Shown here: piece by piece, positions 50,109-59,095 of the stretch
Position numbering within the stretch: position 1 is the stretch's first letter
How the letters are laid out: every line of letters begins with the position of its first letter
Origin: Streptomyces sp. M92
Lineage (GTDB): Bacteria > Actinomycetota > Actinomycetes > Streptomycetales > Streptomycetaceae
Reading direction: 5' to 3'
Assembly: GCF_028473745.1 (NCBI RefSeq)
Contig: NZ_CP101137.1
Span: 3,596,001-3,660,000 of the forward strand
DNA: 64,000 nt
Made by a program: the position numbers and the translations under genes
Notes under the pieces: generated by a model
Told to the model about the DNA's origin: nothing
Database searches by the model: none
What the model saw: only the letters and a program-made list of their open reading frames with translations

Positions 50109-50153
50109 GGGTCACGTGACGGTGGACACAACCTGTCCACCGTCACGTGACCC
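50109..50153. terminator. Very strong hairpin, 20-bp perfect stem
   Basis: The arms 50109-50128 (starting GGGTCACGTGACGG) and 50134-50153 are perfect complements over 20 bp with a 5-base loop (CAACC). It lies about 290 bases after cassette B and 217 bases before the next gene. A transcription terminator is the simplest reading; the inner CACGTG could also be a protein-binding site. Confidence 0.7.
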
Positions 50154-50370
50154 TTGGGGTGCGAGCATTGCCGACACTGTTCAGTGAATCGGTCAAAGTG
50201 TCATGTCTCAGCCGACTTTGTAACTCCGCTAGCACACACCACGGTTGGCCCTGCCGTACCAGTTGACTACAGTGGTGATCGCATGGTGCGCGCGACTTGG
50301 TTTGCGATCGCGGGGCAGGTGGTCAGTCGGCCACAGCCATGGTTCTACGGGGAAACGGGGAGGGAGCGAA
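50154..50370 (+). promoter_or_regulatory. Probable promoter region of the PPE-like/mycosin 2 unit
   Basis: 217 bases without a gene between the 20-bp hairpin and the plus-strand unit starting at 50371. TTGACT at 50263-50268 could be a -35 box, but no matching -10 hexamer is found at a suitable distance. Confidence 0.35.
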
Positions 50371-50817
50371 GTGCTTCCAGCGGACATGGTGGGGGGCGTG
50401 TCGGCCGCCAGGGCGGTGAACCTGGAGGTTACCGGTGAGGCGCTGAGCACGTTCGTGAAACGTGTGGACGGCGTCCTGACCGGTCTGGAGAAGTCACCCG
50501 GCAACCCGACGCGGGTCGGGGCTCAGACGATCACGCCGGGGTCGCTGGCAGGGAGCCCGTCCGCCTTTTTAGAGGCGCATGCCCTGTACCTGCAGTACAA
50601 CCAGGTGCACGAGAAGCTCACCTCTCTTTCCAGGACCCTGCACCTGCAGATCGAGGCGATCGGCATCGCTGTCCGGGGCGCGCACGTGGGCTTCGACAAT
50701 CTCGAAGAGGAGCAGCGGCGTCGCTTCTATGCGATCCAGATGCAGATCAAGGGCATTCAGGACGCAGGAGACGGCAAGCAGCGCACTCAGGGCGACAACA
50801 CCACCGGGGGCCTGTGA
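50371..50817 (+). CDS. Small helical ESX-locus protein preceding the PPE-like protein
   Basis: A 148-residue protein of unknown family, mainly two helical stretches: VNLEVTGEALSTFVKRVDGVL and the long YNQVHEKLTSLSRTLHLQIEAIGIAVRGAHVGF / LEEEQRRRFYAIQMQIKGIQ (quoted in parts). It has no signal peptide. The GTG start at 50371 is preceded by GGGAGGGAG. It overlaps the next gene by a stop/start TGATG, as PE-PPE type secreted pairs do in mycobacteria, so it may be the partner of the PPE-like protein; this is inference from layout and helical content. Confidence 0.75.
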   Translation: MLPADMVGGVSAARAVNLEVTGEALSTFVKRVDGVLTGLEKSPGNPTRVGAQTITPGSLAGSPSAFLEAHALYLQYNQVHEKLTSLSRTLHLQIEAIGIAVRGAHVGFDNLEEEQRRRFYAIQMQIKGIQDAGDGKQRTQGDNTTGGL

Positions 50818-52568
50818 TGATCGACAAGCAGCATGAGCAGGACCTGGAGCGGGTCTCTGGGCAGAACATGTTCACGGACCTTACGCGGCATGCCGAGGAG
50901 CACCCGAGCAGTGGCTTCCTCCGCGGAGCCATCGACAGCATGGTGCGTTCGGCGGCAGAGGGCACGCCGTACGAGCGAGGGGTCCACGGTCGCACGAACT
51001 TCGACGATCACCGTCTGAACGACATGATCGATCTGGTCGAGGAGACCAACCCGGAGGACCTCGAGTCTTCGGGCAAGGCCCTGTGGGACGCACGGGACGC
51101 CATCACGGAGGCCGCCAAGGAACTGGACGGCCACATCGAGAACGTCCACTGGGTCGGAGAGTCGGGCGAGGCTTTTCGTAAGTGGGGTCGTTCGCTCGTC
51201 ACCAGCACGTACGGACTGAGCGACTTCGCCGGTGGGGCTGGGGACCAGATCACGGCTGCCGCCGTGGGCCTGGCAGCTGTGCGCAAGGCCATGCCGCCCC
51301 GCGACACGAGGCCGGAAAGTCAGGCGTTGAAGCCCGACAAGCTCCCGACGCCCAAGCAGGTCGAGGGCAACGCCGAGTACGCCGAAGCGGTCCGCGTGGA
51401 GAAGAACCGGCAAGAGGCGATCAACCAGATGAACCGGTTGTCGTCCTACTACGCGGTGGCCCACGAGCAACTCATCGCGCTGGAGCCTCCGAAGTTCGAA
51501 ACCATGCCGGACGTGGGGGTACCGAAGCCTAAGACCGGCTTGGTCTGGCCCCCGCCAGCAGCGGCGCTTCCTGGTGCAGAACAGGGTGGCGACGTCGGTA
51601 ACCTCACTGGCCACCATACGACCGAAGGCGTTGAGGGCCGCGCCCGACCGCGAGATGCGAGCGACACAGCCGTCATTCGGGACGCGGGCACGAAGCCACG
51701 CCTCGATCCCATTGAGTCCGTCGGTACGACCATTGACAACGCTGTTGCTCCGACGGTTCCCACGACTCCGTCCCACGGTCAGACTTGGCCGACTTCGCTG
51801 CCACCGTCTGAGGGCAGCGGTCCGTCTAGCCCGATCTCCGGCCAGACGGCACCGTTTTCCGCGGCACGGTCGGTTGGCCGGACGAGTGGTCAATCAAATG
51901 GCCTTCGGCCGCCGCTGACTGCGCAGGGGCGAGCGACTTCTGCCACACCTGGAAACACCGGGGTTACCGGGCCTGGTCGTCAGGTCAGTCAAGGCCCTCT
52001 GAACCAAATGGGTCGGACCATGCCGGCCGGTCAGTCCACAGCCAGGGGCGCGAACGCGGTGACGAAGCCGCTGCCGACGAGCCACGGGGTCAGTGGTGGC
52101 ACCCCCCGGGCCAACTCTTCAACGGCGCCGAAGGCAATGGGTGGCCCGGTGACGGGAGCCGGCCGAGGTAACGGCGTGGTGGGTGGCCGGCCTGGGGCCA
52201 CGCCTGGAGGTGCGGCTCGCGGCGGTGCCCGGATCCCACGGGGCACGGTCGTCGGGGCGGAGGCCACTTCCGGTTCCCAGCTTATGGCGGGGCGCCCCGG
52301 GCAGCGCGGTGGCGTGAACGGTTCCGTGAATCCTTCTGCCAAGTCCCCCGTTACCGGCACTCCCGCTGGACGCGGTTCCGCCGCCGGAGCCGAGCGGAAC
52401 GGTATGACCCGCGGAGGGACGGGCCTTGTACGCGGGCCGGGAGGGCGGGACAAGCGTCGTGACGAGCGCGGTGAGCAAGGGGCAGAGCGACCCGACTACC
52501 TTGTCGAGGACGAAGAGACCCACCTGCCCAGTAAGCCGCGGCGCGATGTGCCGCCAGTCGTCAACTAA
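50817..52568 (+). CDS. PPE-like type VII secretion substrate candidate
   Basis: A 583-residue protein. Residues ~60-240 are helical with a WxG turn at Trp112-Val-Gly114 (VHWVGESGEAFRKWG) and the segment YYAVAHEQLIALEPPKFETMP, as in the PPE/WXG-like N-terminal domains of actinobacterial ESX proteins. From about 260 the sequence is disordered and rich in Gly, Pro, Thr, Ser and Arg. The acidic end contains Tyr561-Leu-Val-Glu-Asp565, a YxxxD motif of the type that directs ESX export. The start is ATG 50817 (or GTG 50814), overlapping the previous stop. The mycosin 2 gene follows 24 bases later. Confidence 0.8.
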   Translation: MIDKQHEQDLERVSGQNMFTDLTRHAEEHPSSGFLRGAIDSMVRSAAEGTPYERGVHGRTNFDDHRLNDMIDLVEETNPEDLESSGKALWDARDAITEAAKELDGHIENVHWVGESGEAFRKWGRSLVTSTYGLSDFAGGAGDQITAAAVGLAAVRKAMPPRDTRPESQALKPDKLPTPKQVEGNAEYAEAVRVEKNRQEAINQMNRLSSYYAVAHEQLIALEPPKFETMPDVGVPKPKTGLVWPPPAAALPGAEQGGDVGNLTGHHTTEGVEGRARPRDASDTAVIRDAGTKPRLDPIESVGTTIDNAVAPTVPTTPSHGQTWPTSLPPSEGSGPSSPISGQTAPFSAARSVGRTSGQSNGLRPPLTAQGRATSATPGNTGVTGPGRQVSQGPLNQMGRTMPAGQSTARGANAVTKPLPTSHGVSGGTPRANSSTAPKAMGGPVTGAGRGNGVVGGRPGATPGGAARGGARIPRGTVVGAEATSGSQLMAGRPGQRGGVNGSVNPSAKSPVTGTPAGRGSAAGAERNGMTRGGTGLVRGPGGRDKRRDERGEQGAERPDYLVEDEETHLPSKPRRDVPPVVN

Positions 52569-52592
52569 ACCCCAGCGAGGACACACCTCATC

Positions 52593-53888
52593 ATGAAGTC
52601 AGCAACACGTCGCGGACTGCAAGTACGTGTGGGGGGCGTTGCAGTGAGCGCCTTGGTCGCCGTCGGCGTGGGTATCGCTCCAGACGCCGCTGCCGTCGAC
52701 GTACAGACGGAACAGTGGTATCTGGGGCCGATGCAGGCTGAAGAGATGTGGAAGGTCAGCACTGGCGAGGGCATCAAGGTCGCTGTCATCGACTCGGGGG
52801 TCAATCCCGGTACGGCCGCCCTCAAGGGGCAGGTACTAGCCGATGAAGTGCCGAAGCAAGTCGCCTACGGTGCCACGGATGACTATGAAGGTCACGGAAC
52901 GTCCATGGCTGAACTGATCGCAGGTACCGGGGCAGGGGGCGGTGTGCAGGGTCTTGCACCGGGTGCAAAGATCGTTCCGTACCGCATTCAGACGCGAGGT
53001 GTGCCAGAGGCGGAGGAGAAGAAGACGGCTGAGCCAGCCGAGGCCATCAAAGCCGCGGCCGACACCGACGCGAAAATCATCAACATGTCTTTTTCCAGTC
53101 CGTACTTTGACCCAGACATTGAAGAAGCGGTCATTTACGCTGCGTCGAAAGGCAAGATGCTGATCGCAGGTGTGGGAAACGACGGTGAAACCGGCGAAGG
53201 TAAAGTTGGCTACCCGGCTGCAGCCCCCTATGTGCTGGGCATCTCGTCGATGGACAAGGACAGCAACATTTCGAAGTTCTCCTCGCACGGGAACTACGTC
53301 GACCTGGTGGCTCCCGGCGAGGGTATCCCCGGCTATTGCCGACCCAGCTTTGAGTCGTACTGCCACGGCCTAGAGGGAACCAGCGCCTCCACCGCCATCG
53401 CCTCAGCCTCCGCAGCCCTCATCTGGTCCGCCCACCCCGACTGGACGGCGAACCAGGTCACCCGGGCGTTGATTGACACCGCAGGCCGCGACTGGCCGAA
53501 GGACGAGCCGACCCAGTACGCCGGCTACGGGACTGTCCGGCCCCGCACGGTACTCGCGGACCCGAACTACGACGCCGGCGCGCCCTACTCCGACCCCCTC
53601 GCCAAGTGGAACAAGGAAGAGGGGAAGAAGCTGGTGACGGAGATTCCTCCCGCCTCTGCTGCCTCCCCCTCCGCATCAGGCTCGTCACAAGCCCCGGAAG
53701 CCTCTTCTGATGTCGACAAGGCGGCGGCAGGATCGAAGGCGGAGAAGGCAGAGAAGTCGGAGAACGCGGCAGCGGAGTCCTCGAGTGACGACAACAGCAC
53801 ACTGTGGATCGCGCTCGGCGCTGCCGCGGCGGTGGTCGCGGTCGGAGGCGGCGCCTTTGCCCTGCTGCGGTCGCGTCGCGCCACGTGA
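52593..53888 (+). CDS. mycP: Mycosin, type VII secretion-associated subtilisin-like serine protease (copy 2)
   Basis: A 431-residue second mycosin. A signal sequence (GVAVSALVAVGVGIAPDAAA) precedes the protease domain; the triad is Asp67 (VIDSGVN), His101 (EGHGTSMAE) and Ser264 (EGTSASTAIA), with oxyanion Asn196 (VGND). Two cysteines (249, 257) lie just before the Ser. After a Ser/Ala/Glu-rich linker a C-terminal membrane helix (WIALGAAAAVVAVGGGAFAL) ends in RSRRAT. Sequence motifs differ clearly from copy 1 (for example DSGVN against DTGVD), so the two are old paralogues and not a recent duplication. It is next to the PPE-like gene and upstream of esxBA. Confidence 0.94.
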   Translation: MKSATRRGLQVRVGGVAVSALVAVGVGIAPDAAAVDVQTEQWYLGPMQAEEMWKVSTGEGIKVAVIDSGVNPGTAALKGQVLADEVPKQVAYGATDDYEGHGTSMAELIAGTGAGGGVQGLAPGAKIVPYRIQTRGVPEAEEKKTAEPAEAIKAAADTDAKIINMSFSSPYFDPDIEEAVIYAASKGKMLIAGVGNDGETGEGKVGYPAAAPYVLGISSMDKDSNISKFSSHGNYVDLVAPGEGIPGYCRPSFESYCHGLEGTSASTAIASASAALIWSAHPDWTANQVTRALIDTAGRDWPKDEPTQYAGYGTVRPRTVLADPNYDAGAPYSDPLAKWNKEEGKKLVTEIPPASAASPSASGSSQAPEASSDVDKAAAGSKAEKAEKSENAAAESSSDDNSTLWIALGAAAAVVAVGGGAFALLRSRRAT

Positions 53889-54002
53889 CGTCGGCCGCCT
53901 GAGCCCGCGCTGCGCGGCAGGGCATGGAGAACGTGCTCACCGCTGTGAGGCGTTGAGCGGCACAGTTGGACCCCGGAACGGAACAAGGGAGGGCAGGCGG
54001 AC

Positions 54003-54353
54003 ATGGCCGTCGACCAGAAGCTCGAAGATGCAGCAGTAATCAAGCTGCAGAAGGACATGTACGAGAAGTTCGAGAGCATCCGGAAGCGGGTGCACAACCT
54101 GCAGGGTGTGATCGACAGCCTCGAGGGCCAGTGGCAGGGCATCGGCCGTGCCGCGTTCGACACCAAGCAGCACGAGATCAACACGTCGCTGCAGAACATG
54201 GGCCGCATCCTCGCTGACGTCGTCGACGCGATGACATCGACGCGCAACATCAAGGACAGCAAGGAAGACGAAATCCGCGCGGCCGTGAACAAGATCAACG
54301 TCAAGGATGGCGCCCCCACGGTGCAGTCGTCACCGTTCAGCTCGATGACCTAA
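54003..54353 (+). CDS. esxB: WXG100 family protein, EsxB-like
   Basis: A 116-residue member of the ESAT-6/CFP-10 superfamily. The helix-turn-helix hairpin is centred on the WxG turn at Trp44-Gln-Gly46 (LEGQWQGIGRAAFD). Such proteins are secreted by ESX as heterodimers and recruit substrates to EccC. The tail after the second helix is about 20 residues longer than in typical 100-residue members. The esxB name follows the esxBA gene order used in S. coelicolor from memory; by sequence alone A and B are not certain. A GGGAGGGC site precedes ATG 54003; 109 bases separate it from the next WXG100 gene. Confidence 0.9.
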   Translation: MAVDQKLEDAAVIKLQKDMYEKFESIRKRVHNLQGVIDSLEGQWQGIGRAAFDTKQHEINTSLQNMGRILADVVDAMTSTRNIKDSKEDEIRAAVNKINVKDGAPTVQSSPFSSMT

Positions 54354-54462
54354 ACGGGATCCATCACGGAATCTGTGGTGTCGACGGGCCTGTCGGACAT
54401 GAGACACGAGGGCGTCGATGCGCGAACATCAATCACAGGCGGAAGAGACGAGGTAGGCAGGG

Positions 54463-54762
54463 ATGAGCCGTAACGCGGACGGTCTGCAGGTAACGTACGA
54501 CGGACTCGACTTCGCGGCGACCAACCTCGCCAACGAGGCGAAGCTGCTCGACGAGGACATTCAGCACCTCACCAAGATGGTGGAAAGCAGCAGGCAGTAC
54601 TGGGAGGGCAAGGCCCAGGATGCCTTCGCGGTGAAGCTGGAGGCCTGGCGCAAGGAAACCGGCGAAATCCACCAGGCCCTCATGGGCATCGGACATGTCG
54701 TCGGCTCCTCCGGCGGTACGTACATGGAGGGTGACCTGGCTGCGTCCAGGTACCTGCAGTAG
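54463..54762 (+). CDS. esxA: WXG100 family protein, EsxA-like
   Basis: A 99-residue WXG100 protein with the turn at Trp47-Glu-Gly49 (YWEGKAQDAF). Residues 87-91 read YMEGD, a C-terminal YxxxD export signal like that of CFP-10, so this subunit should carry the signal of the pair. The name follows the S. coelicolor esxBA order; functionally the YxxxD motif would argue for a CFP-10-like (EsxB-like) role. ATG 54463 follows GAGACGAGG. A terminator hairpin lies between it and the convergent eccC. Confidence 0.9.
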   Translation: MSRNADGLQVTYDGLDFAATNLANEAKLLDEDIQHLTKMVESSRQYWEGKAQDAFAVKLEAWRKETGEIHQALMGIGHVVGSSGGTYMEGDLAASRYLQ

Positions 54763-54815
54763 TCGCAGGTGTTGCAGCTGTAGCAACCGCATGCGGCCGG
54801 AGCCGCCGCGGTGAC

Positions 54816-54848
54816 GAGGGTGGGCGTGCGCGGGAGACGCCCACCCTC
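54816..54848. terminator. Bidirectional terminator between esxA and eccC
   Basis: GAGGGTGGGCGT (54816-54827) and ACGCCCACCCTC (54837-54848) form a perfect 12-bp stem with a 9-base loop; CTTTGCTCTT follows on the plus strand. It lies between convergent esxA and eccC. Confidence 0.75.
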
Positions 54849-54865
54849 CTTTGCTCTTCAGGTGG

Positions 54866-57800
54866 TCACCGCCCGCTGCCGTCCTCCACCAACCCCACCT
54901 GAACCAGCGGCTTCCCCCGGCGCCGCGACACGAACACGCCCCGCCCCGGCGGCATCCGGCGCGGACGTACTCCGCCGATCAGGTCGCCCTCGGCCGGGTC
55001 GCCGCTGAGGACGATGCCCTGGGCGCCGAGTTCCTTGATGCGCTGCATGAAGGCCTCGTAACCGGCCCGGCCCGCGCCCGCGGTGGAGCGAGCGATGATG
55101 AAGCGCACGCCGACGTCCCGGGCGAAGGGCAGCATTTCCGTCAGCACCGCCAGGGGATTGCCGCTCGACGTGGCCACCAGGTCGTAGTCGTCGATGACGA
55201 CGTAGATCGTCGGGCCGCGCCACCAACTGCGGTTGCGCAACTGCTCCGGCGTGACGTCTGCCGTCGGGGTACGGCGTTGCATCAGTTCGGCGAGGGCGTC
55301 CATGTGGTGCTGCATCTGGTTCGACATCGGCACGTACTCAGCCAGGTGCGAGGCGGGGGTCACGCCCAGCAGCGAGCGCCGGTTGTCGACGACGAACAGC
55401 TTGCAGCTGTCCCCGTCGTAGCGCTCGGTGATGCGCTGGATGAGCAGCTTCAGCAGATTCGACTTGCCGGACTCGCTCTCACCGAACACCAGGAGGAACG
55501 GGTCCTGTTCGAAGTCCACGAACACCGGCTCGAGGTTGTCCTCGTCGAGAGCGAAGGACACCCCGCGGCGGGGGAACCGGTCGCCGGGCGGAAGCTGGTG
55601 CGCCGGGAACTCCCTCGGCAGCAGCCGCACCGCGGGGGCACCGGGCTGCTGCCAGTGCCGGGACACCTCGGTGCCGAGCGCCTGCGTCGCCTCCGCCAGG
55701 TCCGTGTCGGAGGACAGCCCGTCGATGCGCGGCACCGCCGCCATGAAGTGCTGCTTCTGCGGGGTCTGGCCACGGCCGGGCACGCCCGTCGGGACGTTGG
55801 CCGCGACCTTGCGGTCGAACTCGGAGTCCATGTGGTCGCCGAGCCGCAGTTCCAGGCGGTTCATCAGCTGGTCCTTGAGGTTGCTGCGGACCTCCATGGA
55901 GCGGGACGCCGTGAGGAGCAGGTGGATGCCGTAGCCGAGACCGCGCGCCGCGATGTCGAGGACGTACGGCTCCAGGGCGTCGTAGTCCGTACGGAAACTG
56001 CCCCAGCCGTCGATGACCAGGAAGACGTCACCCCAGGGCTGATCGGTCACGGAGATGTCGCCCCGCGCGCGGCGGCTGCGGAACTCCGCGACGGAGGAGA
56101 TGCCGGCGGTGCGGAAGTACTCCTCGCGGCGCGTCATGACGCCGTACACCTCGGCAGCCGTGCGCCGTACCTGTTCGGGGTCGAGGCGTGAGGCCACGCC
56201 CCCCACGTGCGGAAGGCCCGCCACGGCCGACAGGCCGCCACCGCCGAAGTCCAGCCCGTAGAACTGCACTTCGTGCGGGGTGTGGGTGAGAGCGAAGGAC
56301 GCGATGATCGAGCGGAGCAGCGTCGACTTGCCGGACTGCGGTCCGCCGAGGATCTGCATGTGACCCGCCGCGCCGCTGAAATCCACCCACAGGGGGTCAC
56401 GACGCTGCTCGTACGGCTTGTCGACGAGACCGACGGGCACCACCAGCCGGCCCGCGCCCTCGTAACCGGGCTGGGTCAGGCCACGGCCGGGCACCTGAGC
56501 GAGGCCCGGCAGAAGCGTGTCGAGCGACGGAGGGCTGTCCAGCGGCGGCAGCCATACCTGGTGGGCGGCCGGCCCCTGTGCCTCCAGGCGCCGCACGATG
56601 ACGTCGAGGACGGTGTCGGCGAGTGCCTCGTCGGGCGCGTCGTCCCCTGCCTCCTCGCGTTGTGCGGGGACCGCGAGGTACTGCACCGGGACCCGGGCGG
56701 CGGTGAACAGCACGGGTCGGCGGTCGACCGGAAGAGGACCGCCGTAGGACGCCGTCCGCTGGGCGCTCGTACGGTACACACCCGACACGTACGCCGCCTT
56801 GAAGCGGACCATCTCGTCGGTACCGAACTTCAGGAAACCGGAGCCGGGGACGTTCGGCAGTTCGTAGGCGTCGGGGACACCGAGCGCGGCCCGCGACTCC
56901 GCCGCCGAGAAGGTGCGCAGACCGATCCGGTACGACAGGTAGGTCTCGAGGCCGCGCAGGCGGCCCTCCTCCAGTCGCTGCGAGGCGAGGAGCAGGTGCA
57001 CGCCCAGCGATCGGCCGATACGGCCGATCTGCACGAACATCTCGATGAAGTCGGGCTTCGCCGTGAGCAGTTCGCTGAACTCGTCGATCACCAGCACGAG
57101 AGACGGGATCGGCTGCAGCGCGGCGCCGGCGGCGCGGGCCTTCTCGTAGGCGTGGATGTTGGCGTAGTTGCCCGCGTCCCGGAGCATTTCCTGGCGGCGG
57201 TTGAGTTCGCCACGGATCGAGTCGCCCATCCGGTCGACCAGGGTCAGGTCGTCCGCGAGGTTGGTGATGACGGCCGCCACGTGGGGCATCTGGGCCATGC
57301 CTGCGAAGGTGGCACCGCCCTTGAAGTCGGCCAGCACGAAGTTGAGGGTTTCGGAGGAGTGCGTGACAGCGAGACCGAGGACCAGGGTGCGCAGCAGCTC
57401 CGACTTTCCGGAACCGGTCGCACCGACGCACAGGCCGTGCGGGCCCATGCCCTCCTGTGCCGCCTCCTTCAGGTCGAGCATCACCGGCCGGCCGTCCTCG
57501 CCGACACCGATCGGCACCCGCAGCCGCTCCGACTGCGAACGGGGCCGCCAGGTGCGCCTCGTGTCCACGGACGCAGCGTCCCCGAGGTTCAGCAGATCGG
57601 TGAACTCCAGGTTGGCGAGCAGCGGCTCGTCGTCGTCCCCGCCCGACGCCATCCGCAGCGGCGCCAGCTGCCGCGCCAGGGCCTCCGCGGCCTCGTACGA
57701 CAGGCCGTCCGGCGTGCCCTCGTACACCATGCCGTGGGCCGATTCCAGCCGCAGCTCCTTCGGGTGAACGACGACCGAGAGGTCGCCGCGCCCGCTGGCG

Positions 57801-58843
57801 AGGTTTCCGGGCACAACCTCCAGCACCGTGACACCTTGCAGGCCCTCCGGGCTCGCCAGCATCGACGTCGGCGGCAGGGAGATTCCGTCGAGTACGACGA
57901 CCAGATGCGGCTGGTCGAGCGCGGGCCGGCCGTCGGGGTGGAAGCGGGGACGCCCCTGCAGCCGGTCGCCGAGCAGGTCCTCCAGTTCCACCGGATCGTT
58001 CGTGATCAGCCGGATACTGCCCGCACCGTCCGCGGCGCCCCGGGACTGGACGTGCGGCAGCCACTTGCTCCACTCCCATTCCTGCCCGGAGTCGCGGCCG
58101 GTGGCGACGGCGATGACCAGGTCGTCGGGGGAGTGCAGTGAGGCGAGCGAGGCGGTGACGGCGCGGGCGGTGGCGCGCACGGTGCCGGGTTCACCGCTGA
58201 CGGTCACGTGGTAGAAGGCACGCAGCGAGATCGCCATCGGCAGGCCGTCGAGGGCGCTGTGCGTGGCAAGGAAGCGCTGCATGGCGCCGGTGGTCAGCGG
58301 CTCCAACTGGTCGACCGGAGCCGTCTCCGGCGGAATCAGGGGAGTGGCGAGGGCCTGCGGGCCGAGGCCCACTCGTACCTGGCCGAAGTCGTCGTCGCCG
58401 CTGCGCCGTTCCCAGACCCGGCTGCCCTCGGCGACCAACGCCCACAGTTGCTCCGGTGAAGGATGGAGGTAGTACTGCGCGTCGCGCTGGGCTTGTGCGG
58501 TCTTCTGGGTGGAACGCCGGGTCTGGGACAGGTAGCGCAGGTAGTCCCGGCGCATGTCGGCCATCTGCCCCTGGTTGCCCCGGCGGTAGCGGATCAGCAT
58601 CGCGATGCCCATGGCGATCGTCGAGGCCACCATCACCATGCCCATGATCTTCATGAACGGCTGGGCCTGGGGGTTGAAGAAGAAGACCACGGACCCGCCC
58701 ATGCCGAGCATGGGCAGGAGTTGCATCAAGGCGCCTTCCTGCTGTCCCCGCGGAAGTTCGGGCGGTGGCTGCAGCACGACTTCTTGCGTGGGCACGTCCT
58801 TCGGCAATGCTCGCGGTGGGCGCTTGACGACGATGTGGCTCAC
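54866..58843 (-). CDS. eccC: Type VII secretion ATPase EccC (EccCa-EccCb fused)
   Basis: A 1325-residue FtsK/SpoIIIE-type motor of the ESX system. Two membrane helices lie at about 38-56 and 64-84 (LPMLGMGGSVVFFF and MGMVMVASTIAMGIAML). Three ATPase domains follow with Walker A motifs GATGSGKS (Lys480), GGPQSGKS (Lys839) and GESESGKS (Lys1127) and Walker B segments LVLVIDEFSELL, VFLVIDGWGSF and IYVVIDDYDLV. The third domain is where WXG100 export signals bind in actinobacterial EccC. The fused single-chain form matches ESX-2/3/5-type EccC, as opposed to split ESX-1. The start is GTG 58843 (protein begins SHIVVKRPPR); an upstream open frame is not family-like. It is divergent from eccD. Confidence 0.96.
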   Translation of the reverse strand: MSHIVVKRPPRALPKDVPTQEVVLQPPPELPRGQQEGALMQLLPMLGMGGSVVFFFNPQAQPFMKIMGMVMVASTIAMGIAMLIRYRRGNQGQMADMRRDYLRYLSQTRRSTQKTAQAQRDAQYYLHPSPEQLWALVAEGSRVWERRSGDDDFGQVRVGLGPQALATPLIPPETAPVDQLEPLTTGAMQRFLATHSALDGLPMAISLRAFYHVTVSGEPGTVRATARAVTASLASLHSPDDLVIAVATGRDSGQEWEWSKWLPHVQSRGAADGAGSIRLITNDPVELEDLLGDRLQGRPRFHPDGRPALDQPHLVVVLDGISLPPTSMLASPEGLQGVTVLEVVPGNLASGRGDLSVVVHPKELRLESAHGMVYEGTPDGLSYEAAEALARQLAPLRMASGGDDDEPLLANLEFTDLLNLGDAASVDTRRTWRPRSQSERLRVPIGVGEDGRPVMLDLKEAAQEGMGPHGLCVGATGSGKSELLRTLVLGLAVTHSSETLNFVLADFKGGATFAGMAQMPHVAAVITNLADDLTLVDRMGDSIRGELNRRQEMLRDAGNYANIHAYEKARAAGAALQPIPSLVLVIDEFSELLTAKPDFIEMFVQIGRIGRSLGVHLLLASQRLEEGRLRGLETYLSYRIGLRTFSAAESRAALGVPDAYELPNVPGSGFLKFGTDEMVRFKAAYVSGVYRTSAQRTASYGGPLPVDRRPVLFTAARVPVQYLAVPAQREEAGDDAPDEALADTVLDVIVRRLEAQGPAAHQVWLPPLDSPPSLDTLLPGLAQVPGRGLTQPGYEGAGRLVVPVGLVDKPYEQRRDPLWVDFSGAAGHMQILGGPQSGKSTLLRSIIASFALTHTPHEVQFYGLDFGGGGLSAVAGLPHVGGVASRLDPEQVRRTAAEVYGVMTRREEYFRTAGISSVAEFRSRRARGDISVTDQPWGDVFLVIDGWGSFRTDYDALEPYVLDIAARGLGYGIHLLLTASRSMEVRSNLKDQLMNRLELRLGDHMDSEFDRKVAANVPTGVPGRGQTPQKQHFMAAVPRIDGLSSDTDLAEATQALGTEVSRHWQQPGAPAVRLLPREFPAHQLPPGDRFPRRGVSFALDEDNLEPVFVDFEQDPFLLVFGESESGKSNLLKLLIQRITERYDGDSCKLFVVDNRRSLLGVTPASHLAEYVPMSNQMQHHMDALAELMQRRTPTADVTPEQLRNRSWWRGPTIYVVIDDYDLVATSSGNPLAVLTEMLPFARDVGVRFIIARSTAGAGRAGYEAFMQRIKELGAQGIVLSGDPAEGDLIGGVRPRRMPPGRGVFVSRRRGKPLVQVGLVEDGSGR

Positions 58844-59095
58844 TTCGCACCAATTCCCTTGCCCGGCCGATCCGTTCCGTCCACCGCCCCGTGTCCGGCG
58901 CACGTCGATCGCGAAGGGCGATCCTACTGACTCCGCCTGACAACGGCGGACGATAGGGTGCCCGTAAGACGCGTGAACAGTTGCGAATCGGCCGGGAGTG
59001 CGGGCGTCGCGGAACGGCCGGACACGACGGGTACCGGAGAGCGAGGCGCATCGGTACCGTGCCCTGCCCGCATTACCGACGAGGGGGAACAGCAG
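58844..59095. promoter_or_regulatory. Divergent promoter region between eccC and eccD
   Basis: 252 bases separate the two divergent ESX genes. No gene or clear hexamer is seen; GAGGGGG at 59081-59087 is the eccD ribosome binding site. Confidence 0.4.

Noticed and set aside
50263..50268. TTGACT as a -35 promoter box before the PPE-like unit
   Set aside because: No reasonable -10 hexamer at 16-19 bp downstream, so not called as a promoter by itself.
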